DNA from: Candidatus Zhuqueibacterota bacterium 4484_87
Lineage (GTDB): Bacteria; Zhuqueibacterota; Zhuqueibacteria; Thermofontimicrobiales; Thermofontimicrobiaceae
DNA length: 8,253 nt
Assembly: GCA_002085355.1 (NCBI GenBank)
Contig: NATN01000105.1
Location: 1-8,253 of the forward strand
Direction of reading: 5' to 3'
Shown: positions 1 through 7,229 of the stretch, one piece after another
Numbering within the stretch: the first letter of the stretch is position 1
Layout: the number at the start of each line of letters is the position of its first letter
Program-made: the position numbers and the translations under genes
Notes under the pieces: generated by a model
Told to the model about the DNA's origin: nothing
Database searches by the model: none
Seen by the model: the letters and a program-made list of their open reading frames with translations, nothing else

Positions 1-150
1 CCGCATATTATCCGGCAAGATCAGCCGAAACATTGCATGCCTCTGTTTGTCATTCTTAAAAATCTCCTGAGCAAACATTGTGTTAACGGCAAACAACGCA
101 ACAAAATAAATCAGCATGTATCGGAAAGCTCGTCCCATTTTCACCTGCAT
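1..150 (-). CDS. 5' end of an exported protein of unknown function (partial)
   Basis: The gene runs off the left edge and only about 50 codons are visible. The N-terminus is a convincing signal peptide: a basic start (MQVKMGRAFR), a hydrophobic core (MLIYFVALFAV), and a likely cleavage site after TMFA, leaving a mature start QEIFKND. The protein is therefore exported, but the remaining visible residues (ending ILPDNMR) do not let me name a family. The start is uncertain. The ATG at 150 has no good ribosome site, while the in-frame ATG at 138 is preceded by AGGTG at short spacing and gives an equally good signal peptide. The gene lies only 24 bases beyond the T-tract of a strong terminator. 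It therefore depends on read-through or on a promoter inside that short gap; TACAAT at 170-175 is a possible -10 element without a good -35. It is probably not a full member of the operon upstream. Confidence 0.62.
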   Translation of the reverse strand, partial: MQVKMGRAFRYMLIYFVALFAVNTMFAQEIFKNDKQRHAMFRLILPDNMR

Positions 151-174
151 AAAAATTAAACTTTCAAGTATTGT

Positions 175-214
175 AAAAAAAAAGACAGGGCAGCGTAAAA
201 ACCACTGCCCTATC
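175..214 (-). terminator. Strong intrinsic terminator closing the operon
   Basis: On the minus strand, a 12-bp stem (arms 203-214 and 184-195, two T-G wobbles, GGGC/GCCC core) closes a 7-base loop. It is followed directly by nine consecutive T residues (183-175). It begins 8 bases after the normal stop codon of the PorV-like gene remnant (223-225). This placement indicates that the ancestral gene ended at 223 and that the transcription unit ends here. On the plus strand there is no T-tract after the stem, so it works in one direction only. Confidence 0.9.
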
Positions 215-222
215 AACCTAAT

Positions 223-381
223 TTATAATCCGAAAGTAAAGGAAAAACTGTGTGTATTGGCCAAGAGCCCCAGATCAGTATAGGAATAATCAAATCGAAC
301 ATTTGAACCCAATCCCGGAATCTTCAGATTCACACCTGCGCCAAAAGCAAATCGTAAATCATATATGAGTTTGATATTCTC
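223..381 (-). pseudogene. Out-of-frame C-terminal remnant of the PorV-like gene
   Basis: Read in a different frame from the gene before it, this stretch encodes about 52 residues ending at TAA (223-225). They form a normal barrel C-terminus for the PorV/PorQ family. The segments FAFGAGVNLKIPGLGS, VRFDYSYTDLGLL and the final HSFSFTFGL align with AGVGMQFNLSGS, VKFDYAYADFGVL and QRFSLALEF of the intact paralogue at the right edge. The frame is blocked upstream by a TAA next to codon 379-381 and there is no start codon with a ribosome site, so it is not a gene of its own. It is the 3' end of the gene starting at 1054, separated by a frame-changing deletion near 380-390. The only real doubt is whether the break is biological or an assembly error. 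Confidence 0.8.
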
Positions 382-1054
382 TTAATCGCGATTCTTTCAT
401 TGGATTGCCTTCGATAACCTCGTCGATATCCGCTTTGGTCATCTGATCTGTGCCGCGCATGGTCATCTTTCCGCCAAAGTTGCTGATACTCATTCCGATT
501 CTCATTCCATGAAAACCGGTGATAAACTGTGTACCAGCATCAATTGCCATTGTACTTGCCGTGGAAAAACTGATGGACTCATGAATATATTTAAATTTCA
601 CGCCAACCATAAACCGATCAGTCAATTGTCTCGCGTAGGCGATTCCCAACGCGAGATCACCAGCGGAAAAGTAAGCTCCTGTTCCGTGAGGTTCTCCCGG
701 CGTTGTTCTTTCCATTTCATCCATTGACAATGAGTTAAAACTCACCCCGATTGTGCCAACAGATCCCAATGGATATACGACACCAACGAAGCTATGCTGG
801 ATATCCAGTATCCAATCAGTGTACGAGACACCTACCTCCAGAGATTTAACCCGAGCGATTCCTGCCGGATTCCAATACAGGGAACTGAAATCGTTTGCAT
901 TCGCGACAAATGCGCCACCCAAAGCCAATGCTCTCGGACTCACACCGATCTTCAAAAAATTGGCAGCGGATGTACCGGTGTTGTCATTTCCGGCAAACAC
1001 CAGCGTTACGCTCAGGAGGAGGCAAAGAAGAATATATGAAACTTTTTTATTCAT
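359..1054 (-). CDS. PorV/PorQ-family outer-membrane protein, truncated by an internal deletion and frameshift
   Basis: The readable part is 231 residues. A signal peptide covers about residues 1-21 (basic MNKK, hydrophobic core, cleavage after VFA). The PorV/PorQ family signature follows at about 26-65: GTSAANFLKIGVSPRA, then LGGAFVANAND and SSLYWNPAGIA. Predicted beta strands continue to residue 225 (ESRLR); the last six residues (EYQTHI) are out-of-frame. PorV/PorQ proteins are FadL-like outer-membrane barrels. In type IX secretion PorV shuttles cargo bearing a C-terminal sorting domain, which fits the cargo-like gene just upstream. The start at 1054 is chosen because GGAGG lies 7 bases before it and the signal peptide begins there; the upstream ATG at 1096 has neither. 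Against the intact paralogue at 7343-8253, about 60 codons are missing and the barrel end lies in another frame (223-381). A barrel lacking its last strands would probably not fold, so I regard the gene as broken, or possibly misassembled. Confidence 0.82.
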   Translation of the reverse strand: MNKKVSYILLCLLLSVTLVFAGNDNTGTSAANFLKIGVSPRALALGGAFVANANDFSSLYWNPAGIARVKSLEVGVSYTDWILDIQHSFVGVVYPLGSVGTIGVSFNSLSMDEMERTTPGEPHGTGAYFSAGDLALGIAYARQLTDRFMVGVKFKYIHESISFSTASTMAIDAGTQFITGFHGMRIGMSISNFGGKMTMRGTDQMTKADIDEVIEGNPMKESRLREYQTHI

Positions 1055-1061
1055 TTTATTT

Positions 1062-1066
1062 CCTCC
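1062..1066 (-). promoter_or_regulatory. Ribosome binding site of the truncated PorV-like gene
   Basis: GGAGG on the minus strand, 7 bases before the ATG at 1054. It decides the start: the reading frame is open further upstream to an ATG at 1096, but that ATG lacks such a site and would add 14 non-signal residues before the basic N-region. Confidence 0.8.
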
Positions 1067-1099
1067 AAACTGTTGATATTTTTCGGTCATTTCCAAATC

Positions 1100-3889
1100 C
1101 TATTTGATAATTGCAAATTTGCCCATCTTTTCACCAATGCCTTCAGCTTTCACGTGATAGATGAACACTCCAAATGCAACTTCCTGATCGTTGTAAGTCC
1201 ATAAATTCCACGCTTCCACAGCAGGCCCACGATAGCCATCGCTGCCTGGTTCATGATGCAGGATTTGCACCAGATCTCCGGATACCGTAAAAATACGAAT
1301 TTCGCAACGTTCAGGCAAGTTATGGAATTGGATCTCTTTTACCCACGGCGTCAACGAATTCTCATAAACGGAAGTCACCGTGTATGGATTGGGAATGACT
1401 CTGATTTTATCCAGAGATGCCTCATCCGCGTTGGCAGTCGTTGCCGCTTTTGTTGTTAAAGTGAACGAATCCTGAGAAGTCAGCGGTTTTAGCGTAAAGA
1501 CTTTAGCAATATCTCCCTGCTGAGGCGGAACTTCAGAGACTTCCGGATCGCTCGGCGCAGATAACGTGATCTGCCACGTCAATTTTATTTTGCCGTCGAT
1601 GATTTCGCGTACCTGCAAAATGTCCCCGCTGGTCCAGGTGGACTTCATCTCGTCTGTGGTATCCGTTTGCGATGGTGTAAAATTACCAATATCGACTTGA
1701 GTTCCCAGAGTCACATTCCAGATTTCAAACGGGAACACCATTGTCGGCGGGAAGAATGCTGTATCACCTTTTGCCGTGAAGCGAACTTCGTAATCGTAGG
1801 GCTTCGGGCTTCCAGACGCCGCAAAAATTTTCCAATTACAATCACTCGTATCACCGCTTTCAGTGAACCAACCGCTTCGTTGAGCATCGAAAGCAATCGC
1901 ATCCTCATCGATGATAAGTAATTTAATGCCATGGAAGACAGGGGTATCTTCTTCGCCTCGTAATTTTGCGACACTACTCAAGACAAACTCCCCCGCATTC
2001 TCATCGTACACGCTGAAAGTTTTCTGTCCTGGATTTGTTGTATCATCAAAAGAAATTGTGTAAACATTATCCCGCACAGCATCCTCATCCATAATTTCCC
2101 AGAGCAGATCAACTGTTGTCTCTCCCTGCCTGGTATAGGAAATTTCCGGGCCTGTCCATCCGGCTGGCTTTCCCTGAGGAACTACAGCCACGGTATTATC
2201 TCCGGGATAATTTGGTTTGGTTAATCTGGCATTTTCCATTGGCGGCACCGGTAAAATATCCCAGGTATCTTCATGATCATAGGCGCACACCGCATACCAG
2301 TATTCCACGCCATTTTTTAAATTCTTATCAACAAATTTATGCCTCAAACCGCTGTCTTCACCCAGGAAAAAATACGGATCGAGAGTACTTGTTCCTTTAA
2401 TGCCATCCTCCAAATCATACTGAGCAATAGGAACATATCCCACCAATGCGCCGATGGCGTTATGAATCGGCTCACCCCACGTCAAGCCTCGATCTGTCGA
2501 GCGGTAAATTTTGTACCCTTCGAACGCATTGTGACCTGTAAAGCCATCTACGTCTGATTCGCTGGGTTCAGCGTCCCAGTACAATGTCACCATTTTATCA
2601 CCGGCGACAACGCGGACATTGGGCATGGCAGGCGGGCCTGCTGTTTTGTAATTCATATCATAAATAGTCTGGCAAAGGGCAGCATTTGCCAGCAAGTCAG
2701 CCTTATTGGTACCAAAAATATTGGCAAATGTAAAGGTCACTGTTTGCCCCGGCGCCAAATCAAATGGTCCTGATGCATGAAGCGAAGTAATGTCTGGCCC
2801 ATAAGTATTTGGTGTTTGCGTCCAATCGCCGGGATGTGGACTTACATTATCAATTGGAGAGATGCCCGAAGATAGCATGTCATACACATCAGCCTGAGTT
2901 GGGACAAAAAAGTCATCATACGTCGCGATGAAAAGAGTCGTTAAGCCCAATTCTTTTCCATCAGGACCTTTTGGTGTCTCCAGCATTTTCAATCCCTGCC
3001 AGGCTACGCCCTTCTCAATATACCCAGCTGACTTGTCATCTCCGTCCCAAATGTAAAGCATATTACCGAGCACTGTATCCTCTTCTACCGGAATAAATAC
3101 ACCGTAGTCATCCATCCACTCACTGGATCCCTCTTCAGGACAGTCCATATCCGTATGTATGCCCACATAGCAATCTTTTATTGTATCGGTCCCGGTATTG
3201 GTAACATAATATTTGAAAACGATCATATCTTCTGCCAATACACTTGACCATTGCATTCCTCTGCCGAAAGTTTTTATGTGCAACGGTGTGAGTTGCTGAC
3301 ATGTAGGATCGTCATCAACCGCCATCCAGACACCTTCTGCGTCGGCAGCGATTTCTCCATCTTCATAGACGCCAGGGAATCCTTTTGAACCAATAGGTCC
3401 CGCATCAGAAGGCCAGGAAGCAGGCCATGATTCAGGTTTATTACTCATCGCCAGGCCATTATCTCCTACGCCGGAATCGTATCCGGGAAGTGGTTCATAG
3501 TGATTTTCATTGACGTCTTCGTAACAGCCGCGAGCGCCGTTGGAAATTCTTTTCTCTCCATTCAGTATTCCTCCAACGATTAAAGACTCACACCACTGAT
3601 AGGTAATGCCGCCACCAATGGGATACTCAAAAGTGAGCATTTCGCGGCTGTAACCTATTCTATTGGCATTATTAATTTCCAAGCCAATCTTGCCAACATC
3701 GAAACGGCCATATTTTCGGTCATTGAAACTGGCAGGCTTGGTGAGTTTATTTTCCCAGCCGCGTTCTTTGCACAGTTTATCGTAATACTCCCATTTTGAC
3801 ATCCCGACTTTCTTTTGAGCAAACGCAATCTGCACCATGCTCAAAGTGATCAGGGAGATCAATAACAGGAGCGATATTTTTTTCATCAT
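1100..3889 (-). CDS. Large secreted protein with FN3-like domain and type IX-like C-terminal sorting domain
   Basis: The protein has 929 residues. A signal peptide (1-24, cleavage after AFA) leads into about 390 residues that I cannot assign. That part is rich in aromatic residues, glycine and acidic residues, and includes the segment VFKYYVTNTGTDTIKDCYVG followed by a D/E-rich stretch (DMDCPEEGSSEWMDDYG) that could bind a metal ion. Residues about 418-545 look like a fibronectin type III domain (VTLYWDAEP, FEGYKIYRS, NGVEYWYAVCAYD). About 280 residues of probable beta domains follow. The last ~100 residues match the Por/T9SS type A sorting-domain pattern: IRVIPNPY, CEIRIFTVSGDLV, AFGVFIYHVKAEG and the ending MGKFAIIK. 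Ten cysteines are visible after the signal peptide, so disulfides are possible. The protein is predicted to be exported and surface-anchored or released, and may be the partner of the receptor encoded 31 bases upstream. No catalytic motif is seen. The start follows AGGAGG at 7 bases. Confidence 0.85.
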   Translation of the reverse strand: MMKKISLLLLISLITLSMVQIAFAQKKVGMSKWEYYDKLCKERGWENKLTKPASFNDRKYGRFDVGKIGLEINNANRIGYSREMLTFEYPIGGGITYQWCESLIVGGILNGEKRISNGARGCYEDVNENHYEPLPGYDSGVGDNGLAMSNKPESWPASWPSDAGPIGSKGFPGVYEDGEIAADAEGVWMAVDDDPTCQQLTPLHIKTFGRGMQWSSVLAEDMIVFKYYVTNTGTDTIKDCYVGIHTDMDCPEEGSSEWMDDYGVFIPVEEDTVLGNMLYIWDGDDKSAGYIEKGVAWQGLKMLETPKGPDGKELGLTTLFIATYDDFFVPTQADVYDMLSSGISPIDNVSPHPGDWTQTPNTYGPDITSLHASGPFDLAPGQTVTFTFANIFGTNKADLLANAALCQTIYDMNYKTAGPPAMPNVRVVAGDKMVTLYWDAEPSESDVDGFTGHNAFEGYKIYRSTDRGLTWGEPIHNAIGALVGYVPIAQYDLEDGIKGTSTLDPYFFLGEDSGLRHKFVDKNLKNGVEYWYAVCAYDHEDTWDILPVPPMENARLTKPNYPGDNTVAVVPQGKPAGWTGPEISYTRQGETTVDLLWEIMDEDAVRDNVYTISFDDTTNPGQKTFSVYDENAGEFVLSSVAKLRGEEDTPVFHGIKLLIIDEDAIAFDAQRSGWFTESGDTSDCNWKIFAASGSPKPYDYEVRFTAKGDTAFFPPTMVFPFEIWNVTLGTQVDIGNFTPSQTDTTDEMKSTWTSGDILQVREIIDGKIKLTWQITLSAPSDPEVSEVPPQQGDIAKVFTLKPLTSQDSFTLTTKAATTANADEASLDKIRVIPNPYTVTSVYENSLTPWVKEIQFHNLPERCEIRIFTVSGDLVQILHHEPGSDGYRGPAVEAWNLWTYNDQEVAFGVFIYHVKAEGIGEKMGKFAIIK

Positions 3890-3896
3890 ATTCTTT

Positions 3897-3902
3897 CCTC
3901 CT
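3897..3902 (-). promoter_or_regulatory. Ribosome binding site of the FN3/sorting-domain protein
   Basis: AGGAGG on the minus strand, 7 bases before the ATG at 3889. The frame stays open back to an ATG at 3934, but that start would overlap the end of the receptor gene (stop at 3921), lacks this site and would place 15 polar residues before the signal peptide. The true start is therefore 3889, or the adjacent ATG at 3886. Confidence 0.88.
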
Positions 3903-3920
3903 GATGATTTAAAAATTTCA

Positions 3921-6707
3921 TTAGAATCCGACACTTAATCCGAGCATTAATGAGCGTGGCGCGCTTAAATAGTATGGACGCTTGATAAAATCTTGCGTAT
4001 CATCCCAATCTGTAGTTGCATCTGGTAAGCCCGTGTCGCCATAGACGGATAATACATTCCGTTTGTCAAAGACATTCCTTACGTCTGCATAAGCGATCAC
4101 ATCAAAGCCAGATACCTTGAAAATACGCTGTGCGCGCAAATCGACATTCATCGTCCAGGGCATCCTGGCGCTCATCGGCTCGTCAATACGAAGTCCGCGC
4201 GAAGAAAGCGGCGTGTACGGTAATCCACTACCATAGTTGCCAATGATATTCACGCTCCATTTGCCTGGTTTGCCAAAATCAAGCACAAAGTTGATCGTGT
4301 GCGTCTGATCCCAATCCATGGTAATCATCTTCTTTGGCGGATAAGTGCCATAAACCGAGAATGAATACCAATCATTGTAATGAGCTGTTACATTCGGCGC
4401 ATTACCTTCAGCCTTTGAAAGAGAGTAGTTGAGCTGCCCTCCAAAGAAGCCTGTAAAACGTTTTTTCAGCGTTATTTCGAGCCCCTTAGCATTAGCATAG
4501 TCTAAGTTCGTGAAACGATGGTATTGCACCGGTACTCCCTGATAGCGCTGCAAAGCCACGTAATCGTAAATATTTCGGAAATACAAAGTAACATCCAAAG
4601 CAATATCGGAAGATATTTTCGTTTCTACGCCCAATTCATAGGCTATCGTTTTTTCCGGTTTCAGGTTTGCATTTCCCAGTCTGGTGTAAATGCCATTAAT
4701 GGACATATCGGGAAAAGGATAATAAGGATTGTCTTCATTTTCCGCATAAAACAAGCGAATATATTGCGGAATCTGATAGAAATGGCCATAAGCAAAATGC
4801 AACACTGCCTTGTCCATCACCGGATGAGCGAAACCTAAACGCGGACTTACATACAATTTCTTTTCAGCCTCGACCAGATTCTTGCGCAGTTCACCCGTGA
4901 GCGGATCAGTGACATATTCTGCTATCGGCTGTCGCGGATCAAAGATATATTTTGCTTTTGTATCCATATAATCCAACCGCAAACCAGCATTCACGACCAT
5001 ACCCCAGCTTTCAAATTCCATTTTGTCCTGAAGATAAGCTGATCCTTCAACCGGTTTATGATGGAATTTCCACACATCAGGAGCTGATGAATAGGGCGCA
5101 TAGACGTCGTGGTAAGCCATATCCACTTGTTTCACTTCAGCACCCATCTTAATTTGATGGGTTTTTGTCACTTGACTTGTGAAATTAATTTTTCCAGTGG
5201 TAATCACGTTCTCGCGATTTTCCCACTCAGGGCCGCCACCGGAAGTCCAGACTGAATCCGCAGTATCAAAAAAGATATGGTCGAACTCGTATTCTTCATC
5301 AGGCGGAGAAATGTTTGCCATTCCAGAATATTCGCCATTCTCATCCAATATCTGCCATTCGCCATTTGAATAACCGCTGAAAAAATCTTCAGCTTTGTAC
5401 TTATAATACATTCGATGCGTGTTAAAAACTGACGCTTTGACTTCATAAAAAGTACTCGGAGATAGTGTGTGCGTCATTGTAAAATTGAACATGTAGTTAT
5501 TATCATAATTTGTACCCGTATTTTGCGGCACATACTTATTTGTGTGAGAATAGTTTCTGTAACGCTCGCGTGCACCTACTGCGCCCATAGTAAGCTTAAC
5601 CGAATTCACAGGACGCAAAACTAATTTCGCATTTACGCGACGTTCATGACGATATGGTTGTCCAGTCCAGCCAAGATAGGTATTGGTGTTGTAGATATCT
5701 CCGGATACAAAAAAAGTATTTTTTTTGCCCAATAGCGGAATAGGCCCGCCAAAATAAATATCTGTGCGAAATGTTCCCCAATCATTGACCTTTTTGGATC
5801 GTTCTTCCCAGTATGCCGGATCGAATTTATTTTGTCCCGGCGTAGCAGGGGCTGTACCGACATCCGACACCAATGCCGTATCACCATCTAAAACTCGTAT
5901 CCATTGACCATGGTCATCCATACGTTTATAGAGATAGTTATAAGTGTGCGGATTGACATACTTATCCGTCAGCGCGCGAATACGGCCATTGTAAACGCTG
6001 CCTCCCTCTTTTGTCACAATATTCAGTACGCCGGACATTGCTTCGCCATATTCAGCGTTGAACGTACCCAGTAAAACTGCCATTTCAGATATTCCAACGC
6101 TGGTGACGTCACTTCCCATGCCACCCATGAGCGGGTCTTCAACGTAAAAACCATCGATCATGTAAGAAAGCTCTCCGGTTCTCCCTCCGCGAACATTAAT
6201 AGATCGGCTCAAACCAGTGCCGCGTTCGACAAATCCGGGCGAAATGGTCATCACTTCCTGATAGCTGAGCACAGGAAGTTTGTCAATCTGCTCGCCCGTA
6301 GTAACGACGGAAGATGAAGTCACATCTTTTTCAATCAGCGGGCGTTCCGCGGTAACCTCTACGACCTCCCCTTCGATCACTGTCGATTCAAGATCAAAAT
6401 TGATGCGCGTTGTACGATCAACTATCACGTGAACCGAAGTCTTAATGATTGCCTTATAGCCGATCATCATTGCTTTTACATCGTACCGCCCAGGCGGAAG
6501 ATTGATGATGTAATAATCACCATTTGCATCAGTTGCTGCGCCAAAGTTAGTCCCGACAATGATAATATTTGCTCCTATTAATGGCTCCCCTGTCTGTTTA
6601 TCCGTCACTGTACCGGCAATCTTTCCAGTAACGCCGGCATAGGATAAAGTAGAGAAGAAAATCATTGTGACCAACATCAGAGCAACAATTAGAATTTTGT
6701 TGCGCAT
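3921..6707 (-). CDS. TonB-dependent outer-membrane receptor with N-terminal carboxypeptidase-regulatory-like domain
   Basis: The protein has 928 residues. A signal peptide (1-24, cleavage after SYA) is followed by a carboxypeptidase-regulatory-like beta-sandwich at about 26-108 (GTVTDKQTGEPLIGANI, TDANGDYYIINLPPGRYDV). The stretch EVVEVTAERP (114-123) resembles a TonB box. The plug domain covers about 126-236, with SINVRGGRTGELSYMIDG at 169-186 and EYGEAMSGVLNIVTKEGG at 219-236. The barrel fills the rest, including NLKPEKTIAYELGVE, ANAKGLEITLKKR and a C-terminal aromatic residue (LGLSVGF). The family moves ligands across the outer membrane using TonB-ExbBD energy. The domain order is that of SusC/RagA-type proteins, but no SusD-type partner follows; instead a secreted FN3/sorting-domain protein starts 31 bases downstream. 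The substrate cannot be read from the sequence. AGGAGG (6715-6720) precedes the ATG by 7 bases. This is the first gene of the operon. Confidence 0.93.
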   Translation of the reverse strand: MRNKILIVALMLVTMIFFSTLSYAGVTGKIAGTVTDKQTGEPLIGANIIIVGTNFGAATDANGDYYIINLPPGRYDVKAMMIGYKAIIKTSVHVIVDRTTRINFDLESTVIEGEVVEVTAERPLIEKDVTSSSVVTTGEQIDKLPVLSYQEVMTISPGFVERGTGLSRSINVRGGRTGELSYMIDGFYVEDPLMGGMGSDVTSVGISEMAVLLGTFNAEYGEAMSGVLNIVTKEGGSVYNGRIRALTDKYVNPHTYNYLYKRMDDHGQWIRVLDGDTALVSDVGTAPATPGQNKFDPAYWEERSKKVNDWGTFRTDIYFGGPIPLLGKKNTFFVSGDIYNTNTYLGWTGQPYRHERRVNAKLVLRPVNSVKLTMGAVGARERYRNYSHTNKYVPQNTGTNYDNNYMFNFTMTHTLSPSTFYEVKASVFNTHRMYYKYKAEDFFSGYSNGEWQILDENGEYSGMANISPPDEEYEFDHIFFDTADSVWTSGGGPEWENRENVITTGKINFTSQVTKTHQIKMGAEVKQVDMAYHDVYAPYSSAPDVWKFHHKPVEGSAYLQDKMEFESWGMVVNAGLRLDYMDTKAKYIFDPRQPIAEYVTDPLTGELRKNLVEAEKKLYVSPRLGFAHPVMDKAVLHFAYGHFYQIPQYIRLFYAENEDNPYYPFPDMSINGIYTRLGNANLKPEKTIAYELGVETKISSDIALDVTLYFRNIYDYVALQRYQGVPVQYHRFTNLDYANAKGLEITLKKRFTGFFGGQLNYSLSKAEGNAPNVTAHYNDWYSFSVYGTYPPKKMITMDWDQTHTINFVLDFGKPGKWSVNIIGNYGSGLPYTPLSSRGLRIDEPMSARMPWTMNVDLRAQRIFKVSGFDVIAYADVRNVFDKRNVLSVYGDTGLPDATTDWDDTQDFIKRPYYLSAPRSLMLGLSVGF

Positions 6708-6778
6708 AAATTGTCCTCCTCTTGTAGTTGATTTTTACCGGATGGAAACTAATAACATGATACCTTTATAACTTGATA

Positions 6779-6789
6779 CCACCTCCTTT
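6779..6789 (-). promoter_or_regulatory. Orphan extended Shine-Dalgarno sequence in the leader
   Basis: Minus-strand AAAGGAGGTGG contains AAGGAGGTG, a nine-base perfect complement to the usual 16S rRNA 3' end. It is a longer match than the receptor's own site. No ATG, GTG or TTG occurs at a usable distance: the next ATG is 23 bases after GGAGG (6758), and the receptor ATG is about 70 bases away. It could be a ribosome standby site, serve a seven-codon leader peptide, or be a remnant of a lost gene start. Confidence 0.5.
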
Positions 6790-6853
6790 CGAATTTCTTT
6801 TTCGCTAAAGCAGTATTGAGGATAAATAGCAGTTAGAGAAATATTAAAAAAAT

Positions 6854-6883
6854 ATTACAATTTTTATACCCAAAACATTTCAA
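6854..6883 (-). promoter_or_regulatory. Possible second promoter nearer the receptor gene
   Basis: Minus-strand TTGAAA (6878-6883) and TGTAAT (6854-6859) are separated by 18 bases, and each is one mismatch from the sigma70 consensus. It would give a leader of about 140 bases. The surrounding sequence is very AT-rich, so chance matches are likely and this call is weak. Confidence 0.25.
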
Positions 6884-7047
6884 CGTTTAACCAATTGTTT
6901 TTACTAATCAGGGAAATTTACCAAAAAGCCAATTATGCAGTGAAATTCATAGCTTGTGCAAATATCAGCATAGTGTCAATACATTCAAATTACGACTTTT
7001 TCTCAACGGTCCTTGCTAAAAATATCTATTTAAAAAGTATATAACTA

Positions 7048-7070
7048 TTTCATTCTACAATAGAATGAAA
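7048..7070. repeat. Perfect 10-bp inverted repeat with 3-base spacer
   Basis: The arms TTTCATTCTA (7048-7057) and TAGAATGAAA (7061-7070) are exact reverse complements around a CAA spacer. No T-tract follows on either strand, so it is not an ordinary terminator. It may be an operator for a dimeric regulator or a hairpin within the leader RNA. On the minus strand it lies 6 bases before a -10-like TATACT (7036-7041), but no matching -35 is seen. Confidence 0.6.
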
Positions 7071-7229
7071 AATCAGCACAAAATCGGAAATCACTGGTTT
7101 TTGAGTTTATTTTTATCAAGCCTTGACAAGCAGCAGAATATTGGAGGGAACAATTCAAGTTGGTTTGTCATAGTCAAAAAAAGTAAATCGAATTTCATTT
7201 CTCTTTTTCTTGAAACATTTCTTTCTTTT

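Larger units (their letters stand above)
6708..7223 (-). other. Long untranslated leader / intergenic region of the receptor operon
   Basis: This AT-rich stretch between the upstream promoter and the receptor start holds no gene I can support on either strand. If transcription starts near 7223, the mRNA carries about 515 bases of leader. Recognisable elements are a perfect hairpin at 7048-7070, a weaker promoter candidate at 6854-6883, an orphan Shine-Dalgarno at 6779-6789, and two copies of GGTATCA 16 bases apart (6774-6780 and 6758-6764, minus strand). A tiny reading frame (MLLVSIR, 6758 to 6735) sits after the second copy. I recognise no known riboswitch class. Confidence 0.45.

Noticed and set aside
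1055..1096. N-terminal extension of the PorV-like gene (MEMTEKYQQFGGNK)
   Set aside because: It would place 14 polar residues before a textbook signal peptide, and its DNA contains the GGAGG ribosome site serving the ATG at 1054.
1667..2557. Several plus-strand and alternate-frame reading frames of 70-95 codons inside the FN3/sorting-domain gene
   Set aside because: They overlap a long, clearly coding frame, lack ribosome sites and have no recognisable protein features. They are shadow frames.
3890..3934. N-terminal extension of the FN3/sorting-domain protein overlapping the receptor gene
   Set aside because: The AGGAGG at 3897-3902 and the signal peptide both point to the ATG at 3889. The extension encodes polar residues and is partly the ribosome site itself.
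6954..6982. Perfect -35 element TTGACA on the minus strand (6977-6982) in the leader
   Set aside because: No -10-like hexamer lies 15-19 bases downstream. The nearest TAT-containing match is 22 bases away, too far for a sigma70 promoter, and the sigma54 GG/GC spacing does not fit either.
7116..7126. Short palindrome TCAAGCCTTGA
   Set aside because: Five-base arms with one central base are expected by chance in a window of this size, and no second copy was noticed.
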